Below, piece by piece: positions 1-4,750 of a DNA stretch of 5,662 nucleotides; position 1 is the stretch's first letter; each line of letters begins with the position of its first letter. The position numbers were made by a program, and so were the translations under genes. Source of the stretch: Planktothrix sp. UBA8402 (lineage in GTDB: Bacteria > Cyanobacteriota > Cyanobacteriia > Cyanobacteriales > Microcoleaceae); NCBI GenBank assembly GCA_003456035.1, contig DMPJ01000097.1, forward strand, positions 4,572 to 10,233, read 5' to 3'. The notes beneath the pieces were generated by a model that had not been told where the DNA came from, made no database searches, and saw only the letters and a program-made list of their open reading frames with translations.

Positions 1-5
1 TTCAT
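1..5 (-). CDS. Possible start of a gene leaving the window
   Basis: Read on the minus strand, an ATG lies at 5-3. It is preceded by a strong Shine-Dalgarno sequence, AGGAG (plus-strand ctcct at 14-18), with 8 bases between them. That is as good a translation signal as any in the window. Only the start codon and two more bases are inside, so no product can be named. The toxin gene ends at 95, about 90 bases upstream, so this gene could be read through from the toxin-antitoxin operon. No terminator is visible between them. Confidence 0.35.
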
Positions 6-94
6 AATTTTGACTCCTGCGTAGCACTAATAGCATCGTGCGATCGCCCGATAAGATCAGCACAGTCAACTTCGCGCTGGCTTTCGACATCGCA

Positions 95-358
95 CTAATA
101 ATGATAACGACAAGAAATGATCGTGATATAGAGATCATCGACAACGTAAACTAGACGATTAGTATCATCAATACGACGTGACCAAAAACCAGATAAATTT
201 TCCTTCAAAGGTTCAGGTTTACCAATTCCTTCAAAGGGACGTTTTTTAATTGCATCTAGCAGTTTATTAATTTTTTTGAGAGTTTTTCGATCTTGATTTT
301 GCCAGTAAATATAATTGTCCCAAGCCTCGTCAGTCCAAGCCAATATGCGGTTACTCAT
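95..358 (-). CDS. yoeB: YoeB-type toxin, ribosome-dependent mRNA interferase
   Basis: This 87-residue protein is the toxin of a YefM-YoeB type II toxin-antitoxin pair. YoeB binds the ribosomal A site and cleaves mRNA at the codon being read, stopping translation until antitoxin neutralises it. The sequence matches the E. coli protein as I remember it along nearly its whole length: a W-D-x-Y-x-Y-W-Q block at 13-20, P-F-E-G-x-G-K-P-E-P-L at 41-51, the invariant S-G-F-W-S-R-R-I at 56-63, and a C-R-Y-H-Y ending at 83-87. The residues corresponding to the catalytic set E46, R65, H83 and Y84 of E. coli are present as E49, R68, H86 and Y87, so the toxin looks active rather than decayed. The ATG overlaps the antitoxin stop by 8 bp (ATGAGTAA), which suggests translational coupling. 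The stop is TAG. Confidence 0.96.
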   Translation of the reverse strand: MSNRILAWTDEAWDNYIYWQNQDRKTLKKINKLLDAIKKRPFEGIGKPEPLKENLSGFWSRRIDDTNRLVYVVDDLYITIISCRYHY

Positions 359-605
359 CTATCAACTGATGTTCAAGAGCTTTCCCCTGCCTATATTGGG
401 CAATGGAACGTTCTAAATGAGCAGCGTTGGCTGGCGACTTTAATAAATGAACTGTTTCCAGTAAACCATTAAAATAATCAAGGGACATGACCACTGCATG
501 ATCAGCATCGCGTCTGGTAATTATGGTGTAGTCAGCATCTTCAACTACCCGATCTAACACCGTTTTTAATTGGCTTCTCGCTTCGCTAAACGTTACTACT
601 TTCAT
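351..605 (-). CDS. yefM: YefM/Phd-family antitoxin
   Basis: This 84-residue antitoxin of the Phd/YefM family would bind and inactivate the YoeB toxin encoded just downstream and, with it, repress its own operon. The N-terminal half (about 1-55) has the DNA-binding and dimerisation fold, with the family pattern S-E-A-R at 7-10, I-T-R at 29-31 and V-V-M-S-L at 38-42. R10 and R31, which I recall as the operator-contacting arginines of E. coli YefM, are both conserved. The C-terminal half (about 56-84) is the flexible toxin-binding segment, with L-L-K-S-P-A-N-A at 54-61 and an acidic end. The antitoxin comes first and the toxin second with overlapping ends, which is the usual order. No clear Shine-Dalgarno precedes the ATG, which lies 8 bases from the proposed operator. 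Confidence 0.95.
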   Translation of the reverse strand: MKVVTFSEARSQLKTVLDRVVEDADYTIITRRDADHAVVMSLDYFNGLLETVHLLKSPANAAHLERSIAQYRQGKALEHQLIDE

Positions 606-613
606 TGTTGTTG

Positions 614-635
614 CTTGTACGACTATGAGTACAAG
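614..635. promoter_or_regulatory. Candidate operator of the yefM-yoeB operon
   Basis: A perfect 7-bp inverted repeat, CTTGTAC and GTACAAG, is separated by 8 bases. Each arm carries a five-of-six match to TGTACA (TGTACG at 616-621 and AGTACA at 628-633), with centres 12 bp apart. TGTACA is the core of the two palindromes bound by E. coli YefM, whose spacing I also recall as 12 bp. It lies 8 bases upstream of the antitoxin ATG, where an autoregulatory site is expected. The sequence is seen directly. The binding protein is inferred from family knowledge and from the conserved R10 and R31 in this antitoxin. Confidence 0.65.
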
Positions 636-638
636 TTA

Positions 639-644
639 ATTGTA
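639..644 (-). promoter_or_regulatory. Possible -10 box for yefM-yoeB
   Basis: On the minus strand this reads TACAAT, a five-of-six match to TATAAT. It would start transcription near 632, inside the proposed operator, so bound antitoxin would block it. The -35 position at a 17-bp spacing reads AACCAC, a poor match. The call therefore rests on the -10 box and its position alone. Confidence 0.3.
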
Positions 645-667
645 GTTGATTTTGATTGATAGTGGTT

Positions 668-679
668 GCGCGATCGCGC
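668..679. repeat. HIP1 core within a 12-bp palindrome
   Basis: GCGCGATCGCGC is a perfect palindrome containing the HIP1 core GCGATCGC (670-677). The same core occurs at 40-47, 1509-1516 and 2902-2909, the last two inside the transporter gene. HIP1 is a very abundant octamer in many cyanobacterial genomes, so it mainly indicates the host lineage. Confidence 0.85.
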
Positions 680-758
680 TAATAGCAGAGTGTTTAAATA
701 AAGCCAGAGTTAAAAAAGCCGAAAAAGCCTGCCTCTCCCATAATAATGATGTGTGCTA

Positions 759-790
759 CAAGATCGGCTACGAGATTAGCACTGATCTTG
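759..790. repeat. Imperfect hairpin-forming inverted repeat
   Basis: The arms CAAGATC (759-765) and GATCTTG (784-790) are exact inverted copies. Inside them GCTA (767-770) pairs with TAGC (777-780), leaving a 6-base loop and a small asymmetric bulge (one base against three). This gives 11 paired bases. Neither side carries a T-run, so it is not an intrinsic terminator. No function is known. It may be an RNA structure or a remnant of a mobile repeat. Confidence 0.45.
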
Positions 791-890
791 AAGAAGTTCT
801 TGCAGTTTTGTTTCCTGTTCTGATAGCGACATCTCTCTACTAAATGTCTAATTAACCTCATGAAAAATTTATACCAAATTTATGGATATC

Positions 891-1364
891 TTAAAAATAT
901 TGAATGATTAAAGGTTTTTCGGGAATAAATCGAGATTGAAATGGTTCTTTTTTACCCACTCCTTTAAAATTAGAAATATTCACAGCAGTTTCTAAGGGTT
1001 TGAGGTCGGTTACTTCCCAAAAAATAGCACAATTTGGAGAATCATTTGCGGCCGTTGCTGGGCGATATTTCATCCCTTGGGGATGGCGACCTCGGCGCGA
1101 GTCTACATGACCAATATATAATCCTTGCCAGGTTACTTTAGGAATAAAGGAACGATTTTCTTGCAGAGTTGCATAGATAAAAACCTTGACTGCACGATCA
1201 TTTCGGTCTTGGTCAAGTTTACGAAAAACTTCAAATTCTTGACTACCAAACGCTACTTTTCCTTCCTGTTCACATACATCTTGACCGGAAAGCAAATGAA
1301 TTTCAGGTACAGGTACAAGCAGCGAAAAATTACGGGTGATCAATTTTACGGTAGAATCGTTCAT
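891..1364 (-). CDS. Uncharacterised protein, 157 residues
   Basis: I do not recognise this protein. I chose the ATG at 1364-1362 because AGGG (plus-strand ccct at 1371-1374) lies 6 bases upstream. The frame can be extended five codons to a TTG at 1379, but that start would have no ribosome binding site. The product has no signal peptide or membrane segment and looks like a soluble cytoplasmic protein. It is rich in charged residues, with a strand-like N-terminus, a tryptophan/glycine-rich centre (W-Q-G-L-Y-I-G-H at about 79-86), a basic R-R-G-R-H-P patch just after it, and an aromatic end (Q-Y-F). It is separated by 87 bases from the end of the transporter gene, which is read in the same direction, so read-through from that operon is possible. 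A weak promoter candidate (GATAAT at 1399-1394 on the minus strand) could also drive it alone. The intact frame with a good ribosome binding site argues that it is a real gene. Confidence 0.75.
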   Translation of the reverse strand: MNDSTVKLITRNFSLLVPVPEIHLLSGQDVCEQEGKVAFGSQEFEVFRKLDQDRNDRAVKVFIYATLQENRSFIPKVTWQGLYIGHVDSRRGRHPQGMKYRPATAANDSPNCAIFWEVTDLKPLETAVNISNFKGVGKKEPFQSRFIPEKPLIIQYF

Positions 1365-1370
1365 CAGAAT

Positions 1371-1374
1371 CCCT
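1371..1374 (-). promoter_or_regulatory. Ribosome binding site fixing the start at 1364
   Basis: On the minus strand this reads AGGG, 6 bases before the ATG at 1364-1362. It favours that ATG over the in-frame TTG at 1379-1377, which would lie upstream of this site. Confidence 0.6.
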
Positions 1375-1451
1375 ATCAATACAGGATACTTAAATTATCC
1401 CATCTTTAGGTAAGAAATAACGGGGAACTGTAATATCAAATGAATTAAGGG

Positions 1452-3191
1452 TTAAAGGGAAACCCGTTGAGATAGTTCTTTTATGGCTTGGTCTGTACTT
1501 AAAAAAGTGCGATCGCGTCCTAATTTATCCACAAACCCGACTTTTTCTAATTGATCAAAAACCGGGCCTTTAACTTCAGATAAATAAAACTCAATTCCCA
1601 TCTGGTGTAAATCTTCTATCAGACGTTGGAGGGTTTCTAAAGCACTACCATCAATAGAGTTAATCCCACTACAGACTAACAGTAAATATTCGACTTCTTT
1701 CTGTTCTGTTACCAGTTTTAATAAATAGTCTTCTAAATATTTAGTATTCACAAAATACAAACTTTCATCTACTCGCACTGCCAAAATATGGGGGCTAGTT
1801 GTCACCGGATGGCGGAGAATATTACGGAAGTGTTCTGTATTTTCCACCCGTCCCACGATCGCAATATGGGGTTTACTGGTTCGAGCTAAATGTAAAATTA
1901 GAGAAATCAATACCCCAATAATAATTCCCTGTTGCACACTGGTTATTAACACCGCAATAAAGGTACTACACCAAGTAATTCCATCTAGTTTATTATATTT
2001 CCATAACCGTTTTAGGGTAGGAAAGTCGAGTAAATTTCCCACCGCCACTAAAATAATTGCAGCTAAACTGGTTTGAGGTAAATAATAAAATAAAGGGGTA
2101 AAAAACAAAACAGTTAACATCAGAAATAATGCCGTAATGATTGATGCTAAGGCTGTATTTGCCCCGGATGAAAAGTTAACAACAGAACGACTTAATCCCC
2201 CTGTTATTGGATAGCCCCCGGTGAATGCAGCCGTTATATTCGAGGCTCCTAAAGCAATTAATTCTTGATTTGCTTCAACCTTTTTACGTTTTTTACTAGC
2301 TAAAAATTGACCGACAGAAAAGGCTTCCATAAAGCCCACAAAACTAATAGCTAATGCAGAAGTTCCTAATAATTGGATATTGTTTAAATCAAAATTAGGT
2401 ATAGTAAAAGGTGGAAATCCTTTAGGAATTTCTCCGATTACTTTAACTCCAAACAATTGATCTAAATGTAATAATCCCACTAATATTGAACTACCAATCA
2501 CTAATATTAGTGGCCCGCTTTTCGTAATTGGGATAATCAGAGATTCCTGAATTTCTTTTTGTTTTAGATATTGTCCTAAACCGCGATTAAAATATAATAA
2601 TAGTGCTAAACTAATAATTCCTAAACCAAAAGTTACTAAATTTAGATTAGGACTTTCTTTAATAATAGAAATAACTGTAGTAAAAAATGATTCTGTCTGA
2701 GGAATTTTAATGCCTAAAAGATGCTTTAATTGGCTAAATCCAATCAAAATCGCCGCCGCACTAATAAACCCAGAAATTACAGCTTGACTAAGAAAATTAG
2801 CTATAAATCCTAACCGGAAAATCCCGATAGAGAGTTCTATTATTCCTACTAATAATGCTAAGGTTAAAGCATATCCCCAATATTCTGGTGTGTTTTCGGT
2901 TGCGATCGCACTTACCACCGTTGCTACCATCAAAGAATCCACCGCCACCGGAGCTACAGATAGCATGGAAGCAGTTCCTAGACAAGCATAAACTATCTGA
3001 GGAAAAATGCTGGCATAGAGTCCTACTTGGGGCGGTAAACCTGCCAGCATTGCATAAGCCATTCCTTGGGGAATCAATAAACTAGCCACAATAATTCCGG
3101 CGGTTAAATCTCCGGTTAAATCTTCTCGTTTATAATTTAATCCCCAGTTTAAAATCGGAAAATATTCCCGTATTCTTCCTAACTTAAGCAC
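1452..3191 (-). CDS. SulP-family anion transporter with STAS domain
   Basis: This inner-membrane transporter of the SulP (SLC26-like) family has 579 residues from the chosen start. The hydrophobic transport domain spans about 25-435 and includes the family signature at 37-61 (S-L-L-I-P-Q-G-M-A-Y-A-M-L-A-G-L-P-P, then G-L-Y-A-S). A C-terminal cytoplasmic STAS domain (about 440-565) carries I-D-G-S-A-L-E-T-L around D514-S516, the loop equivalent to the phosphorylatable serine loop of SpoIIAA. The family moves sulfate, bicarbonate or other anions. The signature region is of the classical sulfate-permease type and unlike the cyanobacterial bicarbonate transporter BicA as I recall it, but substrate and direction cannot be read from sequence. 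The frame is open to a TTG at 3254, which would put 21 extra residues inside the rhodanese gene. The GTG at 3191-3189 overlaps the rhodanese stop by 8 bp (GTGCTTAA) and gives the normal N-terminus, so I prefer it. The tight overlap with the rhodanese gene and the nearby dioxygenase suggest handling of sulfite or sulfate made by persulfide oxidation. Confidence 0.92.
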   Translation of the reverse strand: MLKLGRIREYFPILNWGLNYKREDLTGDLTAGIIVASLLIPQGMAYAMLAGLPPQVGLYASIFPQIVYACLGTASMLSVAPVAVDSLMVATVVSAIATENTPEYWGYALTLALLVGIIELSIGIFRLGFIANFLSQAVISGFISAAAILIGFSQLKHLLGIKIPQTESFFTTVISIIKESPNLNLVTFGLGIISLALLLYFNRGLGQYLKQKEIQESLIIPITKSGPLILVIGSSILVGLLHLDQLFGVKVIGEIPKGFPPFTIPNFDLNNIQLLGTSALAISFVGFMEAFSVGQFLASKKRKKVEANQELIALGASNITAAFTGGYPITGGLSRSVVNFSSGANTALASIITALFLMLTVLFFTPLFYYLPQTSLAAIILVAVGNLLDFPTLKRLWKYNKLDGITWCSTFIAVLITSVQQGIIIGVLISLILHLARTSKPHIAIVGRVENTEHFRNILRHPVTTSPHILAVRVDESLYFVNTKYLEDYLLKLVTEQKEVEYLLLVCSGINSIDGSALETLQRLIEDLHQMGIEFYLSEVKGPVFDQLEKVGFVDKLGRDRTFLSTDQAIKELSQRVSL

Positions 3192-3723
3192 GCTGATTAT
3201 AGGGTAATTTTGCCAATAACATTGCCATAGCGCAGGTATTACTAATTCCGGCAAATAGCAATCCGGCTCCTACAAATCCACTTAAAAATAGGAAATTAGG
3301 GGAAACAAATGCTCCTAATATAGTTCCAATTAATATTAAAGATCCAGCAACAATTTGTACCTGTCTCATAATACTAATGGGAGCATTTTTATTAATTATT
3401 GTCGGATATCCGGCTTGTTTCCAAGCATTTAATCCCCCTTGCAGGTGTGTGACTTCTTCAAACCCCGCCGCCAATAATTTTTGGGCAGCTTGACCACTAC
3501 GGTTGCTGGTTTGACAATACAAAACAACTGGTTTGGAGTCACTGATCGGTAAATTTAGGGGATCAAATGTAGATAATGGTATAACAATTGATCCAGAAAT
3601 ATGTTCTCCGGCGTGTTCAGAAGGTTCTCTAACATCAATTAGTGTAATTGAGTCTTGCTCCAGCCATTTTTTCAAGGTTGTAGCATCGACCGTTTTTAAT
3701 TGATCAGTAAAAGATTTAACCAT
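3184..3723 (-). CDS. Membrane-anchored rhodanese (YgaP-like, rhodanese plus DUF2892)
   Basis: This 179-residue sulfurtransferase would carry sulfane sulfur as a cysteine persulfide at the inner face of the membrane. The rhodanese domain occupies about 8-108, with I-D-V-R-E-P-S-E at 29-36, the active-site loop C70-Q-T-S-N-R75 after V-V-L-Y, and the closing L-Q-G-G-L-N-A-W at 94-101. The six-residue loop fits sulfur rather than phosphate chemistry. C-Q-x-x-x-R resembles E. coli YgaP, with serine where glycine is usual at the fourth position. The C-terminal part (about 115-175) is a DUF2892 domain: two hydrophobic helices at about 121-140 and 144-168, the second ending in the conserved cysteine region around C164. 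The ATG has no obvious Shine-Dalgarno. A 139-bp gap separates it from the upstream dioxygenase gene and holds a promoter candidate, while the downstream transporter overlaps by 8 bp. It probably supplies persulfide sulfur to, or takes it from, the dioxygenase pathway. Confidence 0.93.
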   Translation of the reverse strand: MVKSFTDQLKTVDATTLKKWLEQDSITLIDVREPSEHAGEHISGSIVIPLSTFDPLNLPISDSKPVVLYCQTSNRSGQAAQKLLAAGFEEVTHLQGGLNAWKQAGYPTIINKNAPISIMRQVQIVAGSLILIGTILGAFVSPNFLFLSGFVGAGLLFAGISNTCAMAMLLAKLPYNQRA

Positions 3724-3770
3724 AGTTTTAGGATAATTATTGATCCAATTAGTTGGGTTAAGATTTTAAG

Positions 3771-3780
3771 CGTTTAAACG
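3771..3780. promoter_or_regulatory. Perfect 10-bp palindrome upstream of the rhodanese gene
   Basis: CGTTTAAACG is a perfect palindrome lying 47 bases upstream of the rhodanese ATG and between that gene and the GC-rich hairpin at 3792-3809. It is downstream of the candidate promoter, so it would be in the leader. It might be a protein-binding site, but a 10-bp palindrome can arise by chance, and no known regulator site is matched. Confidence 0.3.
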
Positions 3781-3791
3781 ATAGTATCCTA

Positions 3792-3809
3792 GCGAGCGAG
3801 GACGCTCGC
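3792..3809. repeat. GC-rich hairpin, probable dispersed cyanobacterial repeat
   Basis: GCGAGCG and CGCTCGC form a perfect 7-bp stem around the loop AGGA, standing out sharply from the AT-rich surroundings. Very similar elements (flanked by CTA on one side and ACT on the other, as here) recur between genes of filamentous cyanobacteria in my memory, so I call it a REP-like dispersed repeat. The minus-strand sequence after the stem is not T-rich, so it is not a standard terminator. It could still shield mRNA ends or dampen read-through from the dioxygenase gene into the rhodanese gene. Confidence 0.6.
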
Positions 3810-3835
3810 ACTGCTTATAAGTTTTGTATTAACCC

Positions 3836-3866
3836 ATTATACAATACCTGGCGCAATATTGCTCAA
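3836..3866 (-). promoter_or_regulatory. Candidate promoter for the rhodanese-SulP operon
   Basis: On the minus strand there is a perfect TATAAT at 3841-3836, preceded by TTGAGC (3866-3861) at a long spacing of 19 bp. The -35 box overlaps the last codons of the dioxygenase gene. A transcript from here would carry the hairpin at 3792-3809 in a leader of roughly 105 bases. The -10 box is convincing. The spacing is not ideal. Confidence 0.4.
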
Positions 3867-4564
3867 TTATGCTTTGAGGCTTGATTCCCGCACAGTTGAT
3901 TAGCTGGAACTGCTTCCGCAATTTTTTTGGGATTGGGCAAATTGAGGTTATTCATCAGTTCAATAAAACTATCTCGATTGTTACCAACAAAACGAGGATT
4001 AAACTGTTTTTCTTCTCCAATAGTAGAAACTGTTTGTCCTTTATAATCGTGACCGGGATAGACGGCGGTTTGATCGGGAAGGGTAAATAATTTTTGGGTA
4101 ATATTATCGTAAAGTAACCCAGCATTTCCACTTTGAAAATCCGTGCGTCCACAGCCTCGAATTAATAAAGAATCTCCGGTTAAAATGTGATCGCCATTCA
4201 CTAAATAAGCCACATGACTATCGGTATGTCCCCAGGTTGTGATCGCTTGAATTTTAATATCTCCAATTTCTAAGATTTCTCCATCTTTAATCCAGCGATC
4301 GGCACAATTAACAATAGCGTTTTCTGGAACAACTCCCAAACATTTAGTTAGTTCTCGCAATTTTCCGGTTCCGGTGATGTGATCGGCGTGAACATGGGTT
4401 TCCAAACAATAGCGCAATGTCAGTCCCAACTCTTGCAACAGGGTGAAATCTCGTTCCACTTGCTCTAACACGGGATCGACTAAAACCGCCTCTTTGGTGG
4501 TTTCGTCCGCAATCAAATAAGTATAGGTACTGGTTTCCGGGTCGAACAGTTGGCGAAAGAGCAT
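3863..4564 (-). CDS. ETHE1-like persulfide dioxygenase (metallo-beta-lactamase fold)
   Basis: This 233-residue metallo-beta-lactamase-fold enzyme belongs to the ETHE1 group of iron-dependent persulfide dioxygenases, which oxidise glutathione persulfide to sulfite and glutathione in the cytoplasm. The metal motif T-H-V-H-A-D-H-I-T-G runs from 56 to 65. The three iron ligands of ETHE1 (H79, H135, D154) correspond to H57, H113 and D131. The diagnostic L-L-I-R-G-C-G-R-T-D-F-Q runs from 133 to 144, with R140 equivalent to the disease-associated R163 of the human protein. P-G-H-D-Y lies at 170-174. The C-terminal N-L-N-L-P, then A-V-P-A-N and a following cysteine (C225, the C247 equivalent) is specific to this group and separates it from glyoxalase II. 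One oddity is tryptophan at 111 where the motif before H113 usually has proline. The ATG is supported by AAGGAG 7-8 bases upstream. Context with the rhodanese and SulP genes fits sulfide and persulfide detoxification. Confidence 0.93.
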   Translation of the reverse strand: MLFRQLFDPETSTYTYLIADETTKEAVLVDPVLEQVERDFTLLQELGLTLRYCLETHVHADHITGTGKLRELTKCLGVVPENAIVNCADRWIKDGEILEIGDIKIQAITTWGHTDSHVAYLVNGDHILTGDSLLIRGCGRTDFQSGNAGLLYDNITQKLFTLPDQTAVYPGHDYKGQTVSTIGEEKQFNPRFVGNNRDSFIELMNNLNLPNPKKIAEAVPANQLCGNQASKHN

Positions 4565-4571
4565 GGTTTTT

Positions 4572-4577
4572 CACTCC
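4572..4577 (-). promoter_or_regulatory. Ribosome binding site of the dioxygenase gene
   Basis: On the minus strand this reads AAGGAG, 7 bases before the ATG at 4564-4562. It is the best Shine-Dalgarno of the sulfur locus, where the other genes have weak sites or none, suggesting that the dioxygenase is the most strongly translated product. Confidence 0.7.
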
Positions 4578-4610
4578 TTTAGGGATCAGATTGACAGGAT
4601 AATACTACCA

Positions 4611-4630
4611 TATAGTTTTATAAAAGTATA
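4611..4630. promoter_or_regulatory. Near-perfect 20-bp palindrome, candidate operator
   Basis: TATAGTTTTA followed by TAAAAGTATA is an inverted repeat with nine of ten base pairs matching and no spacer. It sits 47 bases upstream of the dioxygenase ATG, at the expected transcription start of the minus-strand promoter candidate, so a bound protein would block that transcript. Its size and symmetry suit a dimeric repressor such as an ArsR/BigR-type sulfide sensor. No regulator gene is in the window. The surroundings are very AT-rich, which raises the odds of a chance palindrome. Confidence 0.45.
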
Positions 4631-4633
4631 GAT

Positions 4634-4663
4634 TTATAAAAAAATCGTAAGATTACTTGACAA
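4634..4663 (-). promoter_or_regulatory. Candidate promoter of the persulfide dioxygenase gene
   Basis: Minus-strand TTGTCA (4663-4658) and TTATAA (4639-4634) are separated by 18 bp. A start near 4627 would fall inside the palindrome. An alternative -10 box, TATTAT at 4604-4599, has only a weak partner (ACTTTT). The -35 box overlaps that of the divergent Rieske promoter almost base for base. Confidence 0.4.
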
Positions 4664-4686
4664 ATATATAACTAAGTGTTTATATT
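4657..4686 (+). promoter_or_regulatory. Candidate promoter of the Rieske gene
   Basis: A perfect -35 box TTGACA (4657-4662) is followed after 18 bp by TATATT (4681-4686), five of six bases of the -10 consensus. This is the strongest promoter match in the window. It predicts a start near 4693 and a leader of about 58 bases. Confidence 0.6.
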
Positions 4687-4750
4687 AAAGATAACCAGAT
4701 ATTCTTCCCTTGGCTTGAATTCTCAGCTTTTCTTTTATAAATGAACTAAA

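Larger units (their letters stand above)
606..890. other. Intergenic stretch without a convincing gene
   Basis: Between the antitoxin start and the end of the next gene there are 285 bases. They contain the operator and promoter candidates at 614-644, a HIP1 core at 670-677 and a hairpin at 759-790. A 65-codon plus-strand frame (646-843) opens on a TTG inside the toxin-antitoxin promoter region, and its translation resembles no family I know. A minus-strand frame of 18 codons (776-832) starts with ATG and is hydrophilic, but stops too early to be a gene. It could be the front of a decayed gene. Two direct copies of AAATTTAT (865-872 and 876-883) lie near the right end. No terminator hairpin with a T-run is visible. 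Confidence 0.6.

Noticed and set aside
24..100. Nine-base direct repeat GCACTAATA (24-32 and 92-100)
   Set aside because: It is too short and simple to support an attachment site or element end, and no integrase or transposase is nearby.
646..843. 65-codon plus-strand frame
   Set aside because: It starts with TTG inside the yefM control region, has no ribosome binding site, and its translation resembles no known family.
1365..1379. Five-codon extension of the unknown protein to a TTG
   Set aside because: The AGGG ribosome binding site lies inside this extension and is correctly spaced for the ATG at 1364.
1449..1465. Small stem GGGTT/AACCC at the end of the SulP gene as a terminator
   Set aside because: It has only five pairs, overlaps the stop codon, and has no T-run after it on the minus strand.
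1452..3191. Identification of the transporter as the bicarbonate transporter BicA
   Set aside because: The signature region differs from BicA as recalled and matches classical sulfate permeases. The sulfur-related neighbours also point away from carbon uptake.
3192..3254. 21-residue N-terminal extension of the SulP protein from a TTG
   Set aside because: It lies wholly within the rhodanese gene and is not expected for the family. The GTG at 3191 gives the standard overlap and length.
3792..3809. GC hairpin as an intrinsic terminator of the dioxygenase gene
   Set aside because: Neither strand shows a run of T after the stem, so it is listed as a repeat instead.
3863..4564. Glyoxalase II for the metallo-beta-lactamase protein
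   Set aside because: L-L-I-R-G-C-G-R-T-D-F-Q and the C-terminal N-L-N-L-P and A-V-P-A-N segments are markers of the ETHE1 group.
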